From Holacanthus passer (Eukaryota; Chordata; Actinopteri; Pomacanthidae), in the NCBI GenBank assembly GCA_025331565.1, contig JAFREQ010000045.1:806001-870000 (forward strand): a stretch of 64,000 nt of DNA, given 5' to 3'. Below the pieces are notes generated by a model that ran no database searches, was not told where the DNA came from, and was given only the letters and a program-made list of their open reading frames with translations. Each line of letters opens with the position of its first letter. The stretch's first letter is position 1. The position numbers and the translations under genes are program-made. Shown in pieces: positions 1 through 13,200 of this stretch.

Positions 1-141
1 CCTCATTATGACCACGACGAGAGCGACCTGAAGCTGAACCACAGCTCACTTCCTGGATGTCATCCTTCCCGATAATCTGATCTGAGTTTCCATAAAGTGC
101 AACGTACATTATCACACATAGAGTGAAGAGGCCACTGAATT

Positions 142-2935
142 TCACGGCTTCTTATCAAGAGTGCAACGTCTCTGTATCTGCATGTGGTGCTGGTTAATTC
201 GGCGGACCTCCCAGTGCGGAGACTCTGCGTGATTTGTGCAGGTACATTCGAGTGCAGGTCGTGGTGGCCGAGTCCTGGTCACCTGGAAAAACAGAAACAC
301 TTCCTTCAATATTTACTGCAGAGAACATGGTCGGATATAAACACATTAACTCTAGACGAAATGTTGTACCTCAGGTTTAAGGACACGTAGCTCGCTGTGA
401 ACTTTTCTAAACTTCTTCTCTAGTTCCAGATACTTCTCCTTCAGCTTCTCTCTGTCCCTCCGCTCCTTCAGAAAGTCCTCCTTGTAGACTTCAGCCTAAA
501 AATGGACGACAAGGAAACATGACATAAGGATTCAAATGGGACTTTTGATAAATACATACAAGTTACATTTTGAGAAATACTTTTATTTGCGTTCTTGCTG
601 AGAGTCAGATGAGATGATTGGCACCACTCTCATGTCTCAATGTTAAAAATATGTAACATGCAGACGTGAGAGTGATATCGATTGTCTCACCTCTCATAAA
701 AAAAGCACATATATGATGATGAACAAAGCTCACCTGATGTTTCCACACATCCTGTAGCGTTTCCCTGCTCAAATCGAGAGGCTCAGTCGACTGAAGTGCC
801 TCCTCTAAAGCCTGTACGAACACATGAAAGCGACGATGAACCCGCTGTTGTTGCAAACGCTAAAAATGCCTCGACTCTGATGTGTAACTGCGCTGAAGTA
901 GATCAGGACTCACCTTGTTGAGCCGTCTGATCTCCTCATGCTGGTGCTGCCCTCTTCGGGTCAGAGTGCTGTTCTGCGCTCGAAGCTCCTTTGCCTCCTT
1001 TTCAGCTTTTAGCAACTCAGAGCTGACGTCTCCAGCCTGCGATTTCTTTCCCACGAGGCTGACTTTCTTATTTAACGTGTTGTTCTTTTCGCCTTCTTCA
1101 CACGTCTCCTCTTCAAAGCGACAGCGAATATGTGGCAGTTGTGCTTTTAAATCTTGCACCTGGGTAAAAAAAAAAAAAAAAAAAAAAGAACATGTGACTT
1201 GACTGAATATAAGTAATCGAACACACAATGTCTGTGACTTTGTCCCCGTCTTACCTTCTCTTTGTAGTACTGCTTCATGGTTCGGTACTCTTTAGCCCAT
1301 TTCTCATTAATAGAAAGAAGCTGAGTAAAAGAGAAAGAACGTTTGAGTCCTGAAAAGTCCGTGTGTGTTTTGGGATGAATATAAATCTCAGTTCTGAAAC
1401 ACACTCACCTCTTGCCTCTGCTCCTCCAAGATCAGTATCTGAGCTTTCATTCTGACATCAGCTTCTGACTAAAGCAAATGATAGAGAGAAAAAAAAAGAG
1501 GAACTATTAAAATGTGGCACACAGGCACTGTTGCAACATGACTCGATCCACTAACTTCCTTTTACACATTGTTGGAATTTTTGCTTTGGAGTGTTTCCAG
1601 TAACGCAGAGAGGATTTCCTCATGGTCAGGGAATCAGATGGTGACAGCGTGGGAATGAATGCTCTGTATCTTCCACTGTTGCATCTGTTGAAATTACCTG
1701 AGTGTTTCCCAGCAGAATGTCAGTATGAAGCTTTTCCCCAGCAGAGCGAGCCAACACACCAACATCGTACCTGAAGACGTTTGAACATTTCAGCTTGTTA
1801 TGAAACACGCGAGCCAGTAAATGAAATGAAATCACAGGAAGTGCTGACGAGTCTCACCTGTCGATGTTGGGCAGCGATGGATACAACCTGGAGATCTGTT
1901 TTCTGTCGGTGGTGACAGTTTCTCCGAGCTGTGACCTCTCAGCAGGAGGCCTGTCCGCTGTGTTTTCATGTAGAGACTATTCAAAACACACAGGAGGACG
2001 TTCATTATTCGTAACGGCCATTTTAAAATCTGTGCTTTAACATCCAAATGGTACGAATGGTACGAGAAAAATCCTGATCCTGTTTCTTAGTCATTTCCTT
2101 TCCTCCTTCCATTTTAATTTTCTTCTTACTAAATTTTTATTGTTTTGAAGAGAATATCAGTCTATTACACCATTAATAACAGAATAAATTCATATACATT
2201 CATACAAATTCATCAACAAATATATAATATATACAGAAAAAGCATAAACAAGCAGCCAAACAAACTAAAGCCACTAAGAACAAAAGACAAAAATAACAAA
2301 AAGGACAACAATAATGATCAATATTAAATTAATTCTGAAGTAAATCAACAATCACATAAATCATAAATACAATGAGATGAGACGATGTAGATTACAGGAA
2401 GTAATAAAGGTGGTCTGGTGGTCTACAGGGGTTCAGGTGTCAACCATGAACCACAACGTCCACACTTCCTGTCTGGACATGTCTTTGTCTTTCCCCTCAT
2501 TTCCTGTCATTTCTCTACTGTCAGAATTAATAAAGTCAAAATTAAAAATTAAAAATTTAAAGTTATATAACCTAGAGCTGAAACATGACTTAAAAATCAG
2601 AAATTAAGCAGCTGTAAGAGTCATTTATGAATTAATTGTTTGACTGGTTGATGCATTTTTAATCAATCAATCATAAATAAGTCATTGATTAACTAAAATG
2701 AAAGTAATCACTTGTTGCAGACATGAATTTTGACATTTTGTCATGACTGAAAAACATGACAGTGACTCAAACCACGGAGGATGTGATCTGTCAGTCACAC
2801 AAACATGTGCACGTCACAGGACTCAACGATAAACACACGATGAAGAAGCGATGAATCAAACACAGGCAGAAAACTTCAACACACAAACACAACGAGCTCT
2901 GAGTCTTAGAACAGCAACATCTGTCGACTCACCAT
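142..2935 (-). CDS. tnip3-like: TNFAIP3-interacting protein (TNIP2/TNIP3-like), 9 exons
   Basis: Exons in transcript order: 2935-2933, 1976-1858, 1770-1698, 1468-1409, 1320-1255, 1159-914, 811-734, 495-370, 282-142. All junctions are GT-AG, phases join, and the product is 303 aa. Exon 1 contributes only the ATG. Residues about 66-215 are coiled-coil and include INEKWAKEYRTMKQYYKEK and EEIRRLNKALEEALQ, which resemble the ABIN homology region. Residues 216-257 are a UBAN helix (AEVYKEDFLKERRDREK) with the D-F-x-x-E-R core used by NEMO, optineurin and ABINs to bind linear/K63 ubiquitin. The tail has Cys-Thr-Cys near residue 270 and no YQWYxPDQ motif. TNIP proteins partner with A20 to restrain NF-kB. 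Family assignment is firm; length and missing N-terminal extension favour TNIP3 over TNIP1, but the paralogue is unsure. Confidence 0.85.
1166..1187 (-). repeat. T22 tract in the polypyrimidine tract of tnip intron 5
   Basis: On the transcript strand an uninterrupted run of 22 T lies immediately before ACCCAG, the 3' splice site of tnip exon 6 (1159-914). It works as an oversized polypyrimidine tract and is a likely length-polymorphic homopolymer. Confidence 0.85.
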
Positions 2936-3070
2936 GTTATTCTTTCTGTGGGCTCCTCGACATGTGCTGATCCACCACAAGCCAGGACCTGAAGCCGGGA
3001 CTCGAGTCGCATCTCGGTTATACCGGGGACCCGGCGTGACGTGTCAAAACCAGCTCTGTCCAATCAGCGG
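2933..3070 (-). promoter_or_regulatory. tnip promoter and 5' leader with uORF
   Basis: This GC-rich stretch directly precedes the tnip ATG. It contains a CCAAT box (3060-3064, read on the plus strand) and a CRE-like TGACGTGTCA near 3036-3046. No TATA box is seen. The leader holds an 8-codon uORF (2963-2937) whose TAA ends one base before the main ATG at 2935. A further upstream ATG at 3012 reads out of frame through the main start. The transcription start is not visible. Confidence 0.45.
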
Positions 3071-4713
3071 CCGGGATTTTTCTTCATTGAAGGAAAGTAC
3101 GAGCAGATGATGAGACGGTAATCAAACATGACTTTATGGTCCATGCTGATGACTAAGAGAAAAATCTGACTGAGACACTGCAAGAAATGAGCCACAGGCA
3201 AGTTTTTACCCTCCTTTCCTTTCTGTCATACAGTGAGGCTGACTAATAGTTTCCTTATAGCTGTATTTTATTTACTTGATTTTTGTTGTTTAAATGAAAA
3301 GTCACCTTTCAGCTGCCATGAACAAAACATTAAAATCTATATATCATAAAATCCATAATATCATGTTCATTATTAAAGTAAATAAAAACACTGTATCAAA
3401 ATACACTTATATACTTATATACATACGCATATTCATACACATAATATAATACAATGCAATAAAGAATATTTCAATGACAGGAAGTAAATATTCAGTGGAC
3501 TACACACTATGACTAAGTGTGAACACCTATATTTAATGTTTGACCTCAGCTTCATTGATTTATTTAAATATCTGGTTATTGCTTATTATAAAACACCTGT
3601 TTGGATCATTCCACAGGTAAAACAGGTTCATTGGTAACAGGTGATAGCATCATGACATAAAATACAAATATACAGAACTCACACACTAAAAATTAGTCAT
3701 CAACTCGTGTTTTCTGTATCTTTCACCTCATTCATTTAGAGAAAGAGCTGGTTGAAGGAATGAGTTGTAACTGCGCTGAAGTGACTGAGTGTGAGAGGAC
3801 GAGATCATGTATGTACACAGTTTGTTGCCTGCATGTTTTCCTCTCTCTGCACATGCAAGCATCATTTTTTACAGCGGACGAGCTGCAGTGTAAAGTTATG
3901 TGAACTTGCTGAGGCTTTTCCTTCCTGGGTGCTTGAAGTGAACACGCAGAGAAGCCGGAAAAGGTTTTGAAGACACTAATGTCAAGATGAAACTGTGCAC
4001 GAAAGAAAGAAAAATCTAGAGTAACGTGCTGCGGTTCATGGGAAAACCACCCATCATCACATATCGTCTTACTCAATCTTCTTACAGGCTGTTCTCAAAG
4101 GTGTTGACTCAGAGCTGGCTTGTTTCAGGGAAGAAGGAGAAGGGAAAATACGCAGCTGCTCCTCCTCCAGTAACACTCTGCAGGGGAGTCGACCCACTGC
4201 TGCTCATTTCTCACACAAACCTCTATTACTAAACCTAAAGTTCCATATTTCTTCACATACAAAATTTCAAGACCACCCTCTTCTTCCTTGAGATGCCGCT
4301 TCAAAATAGACATCAAACCACCTGACGAAATAAAAATATAAAATGTGATTCCCCTCATGAGGCTTTTCACATCAATCAAAACTTTATTACCGTTCACAGT
4401 TGTGAGCGTGGATTTTTTTTTTGGTGAAGTTGGAGCTTCCACCTCTATTGATTTCAGCAGGTGATGGGGAGGTTTCAGCAGTGCATTCTGGGTTATGCGT
4501 TGTCAGCAAAAGAGCTATCAGTTTCTTTAAAAGTCAAACTTTTCGACATGTCAGCAAAAAATAAGTTGAGCATCGAGGTCAAGGAAGATGTGTCAGTAGC
4601 AAATCAATGCATTGATGTAACATGTAGCTTCTCTTTAAAGTGCAAAGGTGATGTCAAGAAAATCTGGTAATCTACACTCCTCCACATAGTTTTGTGTATT
4701 TGTGGTTGATAGG

Positions 4714-4855
4714 TTATGTTTCCATGTTTCCAGTCTACATACTTTATTAAGACGTGAGAGATGTATCAGTCCTTTTATGTAACTCTCAGCAAGAAAGTGA
4801 ATAAGTGTATTTTCAGAGATGTCAAACTTTCAGTCAGGGCTGGTATTTTGCTAAA
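4714..4855. repeat. dispersed repeat fragment (family also at 10683-10870 and 46345-46555)
   Basis: It shares phrases such as CATGTTTCCAGTC, ACTCTCAGCAAGAAAGTGAATAAG and ATGTCAAAC with a teleost repeat seen more completely at 46345-46555. It is a degenerate partial copy. Confidence 0.5.
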
Positions 4856-6604
4856 ATGTCTGTGTTTCTGTTTTAAGCCCTAAAATAACTGTTTTGCTTG
4901 ACTGACAGGTTCCTCAACCTATGGATGAAATCATAGATGCTTTGCACACAGTTTATACAGTCCCATGATGGCACCTTAAACTTTTACAGTCAGCTCAAAA
5001 ATCCTAAAATGCTTGTCTGTTTGCACTTGAAACACTTTTCAATTCAGGATGTTTCTAAGCCAGATAACAGCTTGGATTCACATCAATTCAAAGTCTATTA
5101 TGATAAACATGTGTCACGCTTTAGAGTGCTATAAAAAGATTATCAGCGGTGTTGGTGGCGGCAGCAGTGACGAAAACTGTGACGGTGTTTACTGACATGG
5201 CTGTGCTTGTTACAGTAGCCCATGTTGTGGTTTCGCAGAGGGGGCCTTCTTCATGTCACACCTGTGCAGAGAGAACCCCGGGCGTCTCTTCCCAGCACCG
5301 ACGCAGCCCGTTTACGGTACGTGTGACACAGCGGCGAGTCGCCCCGAAAGGAAAGAGGAGGCTGTTGCTGAGCTCAACGAGCTCCTTCCTGTCTCAACAG
5401 CCTCCCTCACACAGGTTCAGCCTCACACGCTTTGACTTCCTGTTTGTGTCACCGTGTGTCACGAGCCTCACACACACACGTGTAATAGATAAGACATTTG
5501 GTGGCCTACATATGAAGGCGCTTCCCATGATGTTGAGTGGTTTTGTGTGTTTGGATGTTTGCCTTCACCTCAGTCTAACCTTTGGCAGCAGGTTGCAGTT
5601 TCCGGTGAAGCAAAAAGGAAAGAAAATTTGTGTTTGGCATTAAAAAACACAACTAAGATAATCAACTAAGCACATGTTTGCTAAAGTGAACATGTATCTC
5701 TCATGAAATTTAAATAGTTAGTGTTTCTGTGTGGTTTGCATTTGAATTTATAATTTAACATTCTGTCTCTATTTGTTTCACTTACATGCTTGTTATTTTC
5801 CTTCAATCAAACCAGACAAACCAAACAATTACGCTTTAAATCATTCATGCAGATTTCAAAACTGTCAAGAAACTGATCTGTTCTTTTGCACACCAGAAAT
5901 AGTTTCACAACATACTGTGATATTCATTTTAAATATGTTTAAAATTTTGCCACCAAATAAGAAGTGGACAGTTTAGACAGTGGCACATAACAGGACTGAT
6001 ATTGTAGCCTTCAATACATGATATTTGAATGACAAAATGAAAAACTTTACAAAGTCTTACTAGTTGTTTCGCTCCATGTACGTCTGACATTTGTCGCTGA
6101 AAAGAGCTCTGAGCTGTTTTGGTCTCAACAATAATCACATCAGCATCACTGACAACAATTATGCCAACGATCCATCACTGTTTCACTTTCGAGGATCGGT
6201 TCTCTTCATTAAAGAGGTTTGAGGAAGTTTAGAGGCGTCAATAAAGATCTCACACTCACTGCGTTGGTGCCTGCAGCGGCTCGTCGCTGCTATAAATTCA
6301 GAGCTGTTCAAAGGTCATATAGTCATCAAAGGATCGTAAAACTTTAATTATTATTACACCTTTGATGCTGCAGGGCTCCACTTACTGCGATCACAACATT
6401 TTAAATGGCTTCAGCTGAATGAAAACCGGCCTGTAAAATGTTTCCCATTGAACCTAAATGTGGATAAATGAAACAAACAAAAACAGCAAATATTTGTTTT
6501 TAGCTTTTTGCAAAACATCTAAAATAGTGTGAACAGTGTTTCCATTGCAGTCCTATTTGTATGAAACATGTTTGAACATAATCTGGTAAGTGGTAAGCAC
6601 ATGT

Positions 6605-6655
6605 TGGTAAAGAGATAAGATAAACCTTTATTCGTCCCACAGTGGGGAAATTCAT
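6605..6655. repeat. short dispersed repeat end with CTTTATTCGTCCCACAGTGGGG
   Basis: The segment with AGATAAGATAAACC then TTTATTCGTCCCAC-AGTGGGGAAATT is a partially palindromic motif found at the ends of an abundant teleost repeat. A close copy is at 10915-10961, and a weaker one at 12290-12335. Superfamily not assigned. Confidence 0.5.
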
Positions 6656-7137
6656 TAATGATCTAATTGCTTATCTAGTCAATTAATATTTAACATTTAA
6701 TTCAATTAACAAAAACAATCAAAGGTCACTCGCTTGCTTTCAAAGGTTTCAACTGCAGGTGACTCGAGTTTCGTGTACTTTTGTGATCAAAAGTATTTCA
6801 CACAGGCACAATTCAGAATCCAAAGACAAGTTCACAAACTCATGTTTTAACATTTTATTCAAAATCATTCAAACAAATTTCTGCCACCATCGAGGAGTCA
6901 GATCTTCAGTTGAACATAATCACAAAGCAGCACCAGTATTTTCCTCCACAGCACCGCGTCTGACACAAAGCTTCCACATCAAAACCTTTTCACTGAAGGA
7001 TACAAAGGTGCATTGTCATATTATAAAAACAGTATCAATGACATTCATATAAAAAGGCTCATTTTACATTAAGTCAAACTGGCCCACAGGTACATAAAGA
7101 AGTGCATTTGTAAAAAACTGTATAACAAACATGTTAT

Positions 7138-7143
7138 TTTATT
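7138..7143 (-). promoter_or_regulatory. candidate cd38 polyadenylation signal
   Basis: AATAAA reads on the minus strand about 100 nt after the cd38 stop codon. A second AATAAA lies at 6859-6854, about 385 nt after the stop. Either or both could be used. Confidence 0.45.
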
Positions 7144-7243
7144 TAGAATGACAGAAATGAAAACAGACAAATATGTTCAACAGCTGGTTGTTGTTGTGCC
7201 TCGTATTGTCAGAGAGTAAATCTGACTTTTAGTTCACACATCT

Positions 7244-10200
7244 TCACCAACAGGATCCACAGGGTTTCTGTGGATCGGAGGCGCACGCCTGGATCTGAGC
7301 TCTGCAGAGAAACACATGCAGTCAACAAAGTGTGTGAGGACAGAAACACACACATGATGTCTCACACAAACATGCTGCACTCACTCAGTCACTTCCTTGC
7401 AGTTATAAGTGATGCCTTTGGCCAGGTCTGTCTGTAAATCCTTTAAAGATGCATTTGTGCAGTTTGATCTGAAAGACAGAGAAAACATGAATGACTTCAG
7501 GGTCAGTTATAAGTTTGTCTTTCAGTATGTTTGTTGTACTAGAAAAAATGAACGACTGTGGCAGAACATACAGAACATTTATGTGCAACTCTGATTCCAA
7601 AACAGTTGGGACGCTGTGTTAAATAAAAGGAGATCATTTGCAAAGAAAACCGTGTTTACTGACAATTATAAATAATAATATAATAAAGGAATGTTTTATC
7701 TTGTTAGAAACATGTTGCTGCCATCAAATTCAGAATCAGCAGATATTTACAAAACTCAATTAATGTTGATGATGGTCAAACATTAAACATATTGTCTTTG
7801 TAGTGTTTTCAATTGAGTCTATGTCAAAAAGGATTAAATAATCACATTCTGTTTTACACAACGTCCCAACTTTTTTGGAATCGTGTTTATATCTATAAGG
7901 AGAAAATCTTACACAGAGTTCGTCTGTTGGATCAGAGTAACATCCAGGCTCTTCACTATGGTGGGGTTCAACCTCTTCAACTCAATGCTTCCAAAAATAC
8001 TGACAACGACAATGAGAGAGCACAATTTAGAGAGACGGCATGAAATCAACTCAAAAGTGGACTGTACATAAACAGTTTGGGAAATCGGTCGGACGAAACC
8101 CCAAAGAAATCTGCACACATTTAAATGATTCAGAGAACAAATGTGATGATTTAAGGCTTATTTTTTGGTTCTTGGTTTCGATTGTGCAGAGCAAACTGGA
8201 TGAAACTGCAGTGCAAAAATCAAGTGTTTTTCTCAAGTGGTTTTGTGGCACTTCCTGTCATATTTTGTTAGTAATCTCTCCTTTCGTTTCAGCTCCCCAC
8301 TTCCTGTCTTTCTGTTGTTTGCCACACTCTGATTGGTTTCACCTGTGTCTCCTGTTGCCAGTTTGTCTTAGTCCTTGGAGTCAGCCTTATTTCTGGATTT
8401 TGGTTGCCTGAACCGAACGTTCTTGAGTCATGCTACTGCTGTTCCTGTGGTTCACCAGTTATGACAGTTTGGCTTCACTAACATCCTCACAGTCTTCCTC
8501 AGAGACCAGATACTGTAAATATTATCCACAGCATCTGGTCCGTCATCAATCATCAAGGTTTGCTGTTTTCTCATGCAGCGTTGATCTGACATGACATGTG
8601 CTTTGGGGAAGTTGTGACTTTGTACAATTTTCTTTTGACTTAACGATGAAACAAATCATGACACAGCTACAGCTACTTTTTTTACTACTACCTTATGTTT
8701 TGCAGAGAAAGATCGCTGCCTGTTCCTGTTTCTGAAATAGATTTTCTTACACTATATTTATTGCCAGTTATTGTTAACCTGGTTCTTGCTCTGTGTGTTT
8801 TGGTTTCTTGTGTTGTTACTGCTCCTGTGCCTGCCTCATATAACATTGCTTTAACCACACTTGCTGACATGTTTACTGTGTCTGTCACTGTTGAAAAGTT
8901 TGGTTGCATGAAACAATATTAGAAAGGGGATATTTCTTGACATACTGTTCTCGCTGAAGTCATAAAAGAAGTGCAGAGCGTCTTACCTTGCAGGACTGAA
9001 CGGGGCGTCGATGGATCCGTTTAGCATTACTGTGACTTTGCCACAGGCAACATCTGCAAACTACAGACATCAAGATGATGTTAAAGAAAACGCATTTTAG
9101 ATTTGGAGTACAAATCCACTTCAGCTTGCTAAAGAAGCAAGATGCTATCTGACTGTTATTTTGCTGAGGAGCACGTTTTATTTCTTTTGCATTTGTACAG
9201 TCAACTGAACTGGATTTTCATTTTCCAAGGGACATTCAACAAATTGTTTTACTGGCAAACTGTTTTTTTGGAACCACTTTTTCAATGCAGCTCTTAGAAT
9301 TCCTCTCCTGATCGTATCTTTCTTACAAGGTAATCTAAGAAAATCAGCGAGCAGACAAACAAGCCGTGCAGCAAAACACAAGGCGCTGCTTTCAAAAGCT
9401 GCCACCACACTGATTTCATATCTGGCACAGTTTGGAAAACAACCAGGACTCAAGCAAACATCACACAGACGAGATATTACGTAGGTGAGAAGCAGCACAT
9501 TCCAGGCGTCACGACAAGTAACAACACCGGTTGGGCTTGTGTGCAGCAGTCTTTAATTCTAGGAGCAACGGCTGGTTCATAATAGTATTTCATTTACAAA
9601 ACATCTCTTCTTGTACTGTACATCTTTTTCAGTATATATTAAGTTGTAGTAGTAGCTGGCTGCAACTAAAGATGATAAACGCTCATAATCTGATGATTAA
9701 TCGATTAATCGTTTAGTCTTAAGTGGCGTCTTTAAATTGCTTCTTTATTCCAACAACAGTCCAAAACCTTGATTTACTGTCATAAATGATAAAGAAAGGC
9801 AGCAATTCCTTTCATTTAAGAACCTGGACCCAGCAAATGTTCTTTTGCATTTTCTTTCATTCAACTAATTGATTAATCGACTAATCGTTGCAGCGCTGGT
9901 TTTATGTGTTTCCATCCTGTGTCCTGCTTCAGTTTTATGCAGAGCACCTTGTTTTACATGCAGCTCATGGCTTTGTTTGTTCTGTGGTTCTGCATGTGCA
10001 CCCAGACAAACCGAAGCCGGGCTCCTCTGAGTGTGTGGGCTGCCACTCGCTCAGGAGAGAGCTGCACAATGTGGCTCCATGGAGACCGGCACAAAGCCTC
10101 ATTGATGAAGAACCGGGCCGAGTGACCTTTTTTCTCCTCTCCTCTCCATCTTAATCGCTGGAGGAGAGATTTTCTTCACCTTATGCTCCACATGTGTGTT

Positions 10201-13200
10201 ATTTTAACCACCGCTTGATCCCAGGACTGTCGAGTTTTTTTGGCAAAACAAGTGAATTCCTGTTTTAACTTACAGCAGCTGAGGCTCTGTTCCAAAATGA
10301 GCGAACAGGGTTGTTCCCATTACAGTCGTCCCATCCTGGGCAGCCAGTAGTGAGTGTTTCTGGAACAACACACACACACACACACACACATTCAGTACTT
10401 TTTCTTTTTGCCTTTTCAGTGGAGTTGATGAGAATTAGCTCTGGTGAGCGGATCACATGAAACAAAACAGAAACCTCAGGACCTCACAAACCCACACTGA
10501 GACAAAAAAGTTAGAAAAACATAGAATGACCATAGTTTGACAATCAAACCTTCACGCATGGAAATAAGGAATAAGCATCTCATAGAGATGCCTTCAGCAC
10601 CATAACCCAACTATGATGTAATACATGTGTACATCCATTACACAAAGGTCCATTACAGGATTTTATTGATGATAGTTTGGGAGTTAATGGAATAGTTTAA
10701 CATTTTGGAAAATGACACGTGGATGAGAAGATTGATTCTCATGTCTTTTTATTAAATATGAAGTTACAGTCTGCAGCTGGTTTTCTCACTTTAGCACAAA
10801 GACTGGAAACAGGAAGCATAGTAACATCAAAAGGTAAGAAAATCTTTCTACCAGCACCTCTATAGCTCATCAACAAACACGTGTTGTTTGTTTAATCTGC
10901 CCAAAAACCAAAGTGTAAGATAAGTTATTCCTTTATTAGTCCCACAATGGGGAAATTTCATTTTTAATAATTCTTTAAGAGCAGCCTCTGGAAATGTGCT
11001 GTCACAGATGGAGGCTCCTGGCTCATGATGTTTGATCATATTTCTTTTGAGCATTTGTGCCACACAATTACTGCAAAGAGCTTCACCATACCAGCACGAT
11101 AAAACTGAACTGCATCTTCCTGTCATATGTCTCTTCAGTTTGGGAGCTGTTAATAATGGGCTTAAACAAAGTTGACATGACTTGACACGCTTTAATATGA
11201 TAGAATGTAAAAATACCTGTAGGCGTTACAAATAACACCTCTGGCATTTGACAAGTTTTAATTCCCTCTTACGTCACTGAGGCATGAAACACAAAAGGCC
11301 TCTGAGGTCTTAAAGGGTAAAAAACATTTGAGGTTGTTGCCACAGATCACTGAATATATACAGTATATACTTACATTAACTTCTGCTGCTTCTCCTCTTT
11401 AACTTTTGAATCTATTTTCCATATTTAATGAACTAACCTGCACTAAACTTTCCCCAGATACGGGTTGGTTCCTGAAGTCTTACCAGTGCTGCCTTCCTTT
11501 CCACACCAGGTCAGACCATCCAGCACAGAGCCCACCAGCGTGTCCTCCAGGGTCACAAAACAATCTCTCTTCTCAGTGAAGTCATGGACCACATCCTTCG
11601 TTTTGCTCCAGAACAACATCTGAAACAGTTCATATCACACTGTTAAATGATTTCATCTGCATTATAAAAGTGGATAATGTGCACGCAGTAAGTCGATGTC
11701 TTTACTCTGTTGCACGCAGGTTCGAAGGGGGCCGCAGCAATGAAAGGGTCATAGGCCTCCATGGAGACTTTACAAAAGTCCCGCCCCACATAGGCTTGTT
11801 GAAATGCCTCCCAGACCTTCTGACAGTCGTATCTGAAAAATGAGTGACAGCGCTGGTTAGTCTCAGGAACGTGACTCAGCTTCAGTCTGATGGAAAAAGC
11901 TAAAGAGTGGGATCAGGTTGGGTTTGGACTACACTTTAAAATGACTAGATTTACTGATAAACCAGTGAGTTGTCGTTTATCAAGAGGAAACAGGACACTT
12001 CCTTCCTCACTTAAACATAAGTGTGATGGGAATTCCTGCTCTTATGGTGACCCAGATCAACAACAAGGGGAGGAGATTTCAGCTCCCAAACTGCTCTTCA
12101 TTTTCACCACATCGGCTTTTATGATTCAGTTATTCAATGTAATTATAGTTAACATAATAATTTCTGGAATATCATCATTTTACATTACGCTTTAAATAAT
12201 GTAAAAACATCATTCACTGGTCTATTACACATGTATGGAACATTTTATTGGTATTGAACAATGTTAATATATACCACATACAAAAGTTCAATTCAATTCA
12301 AAAAAACTTTATTTATCCCCGAGGGGTCAATTTAGGTCTAAAGTCTCACCATGCTCAGATTTGAATATCATTATCAAAGTGAGGCGCCTGAATCATATTT
12401 AACAACTTCATCACCACTACATCAAAGGTGTGACATGTTTGAAAAGCTCCTTACACACTTATTATTTACAGTCAATATTGGATTAGTTGCAGGAAATAAA
12501 ACAGAAAAAAAGTGCTTCAGATAATACAGAGGGGACAATGCGATTACAGTCTGTGTACAGTGGACAAACACTAACTGTGTAAACCTGCAGAGAGGGCAGG
12601 AGAGCAGTCACTCGATCATTAACTGGAGCAACAAACACAACTCCAACTTTCACGAAGCACATATTATCATTAAACCCTTCAAACAATCAGTTGCCACTTT
12701 ATTAAGTACACCTTCTTAAAACTACAAATAATCTATAGCTTCATCTTATATTTGTGTTGAAACTGTTTTTAGAGCTGTGTTGATTCAACTTTATCTTCAT
12801 GTTGGAGGCTGTAGTTTGCTATAACATATCAAAAGTGAAAGTATTTATTGTGCAGTGAATTGTTTCCTGTCATCATATCTGATGTCGGATTAATGTTACT
12901 GCTGCATTAAAGTATTTTACTGTAGATGTTGAAGGTTGAGCTCATTTGTTTAATCCACACTGATGCATCATATTCTATAAGATCATCATATGTTTGTAGC
13001 CTCAGTGTCCTGTGAGAAGCATGTATCTCTAAAAAAAAAAATCAACTTTGGATCAGAAAAAAAGCCTGTTTTTCACTTTGTGATGATGCATTTTACAGCT
13101 GATTCAAGAGGATTTGAAAAGAGTTTATTTAGTTTAAAAAGTGGGTAAATTTTCTCAACACACTCATCAGAAAAAATCAAATTCAAAAATACAAACTTTG

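Larger units (their letters stand above)
3100..6840. other. AT-rich intergenic spacer tnip to cd38
   Basis: No exon with recognisable protein similarity was seen on either strand. The spacer contains a fragment of a dispersed repeat (about 4714-4855), a GC-richer patch at 5230-5460 without clear function, and the short tail-like motif of another repeat at 6605-6655. The right end is the presumed polyadenylation region of cd38. Confidence 0.6.

Noticed and set aside
5149..5643. 164-codon open frame on the plus strand, the longest in the tnip-cd38 spacer
   Set aside because: It begins with TTG rather than ATG, resembles no protein family, has biased low-complexity S/T/V composition and no supporting splice or promoter context.
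9051..9060. Alternative acceptor TTTGCAG|ATG for cd38 exon 5
   Set aside because: It breaks the reading phase; the acceptor GTCTGTAG at 9061 gives FADVACGK in frame, as in human CD38.
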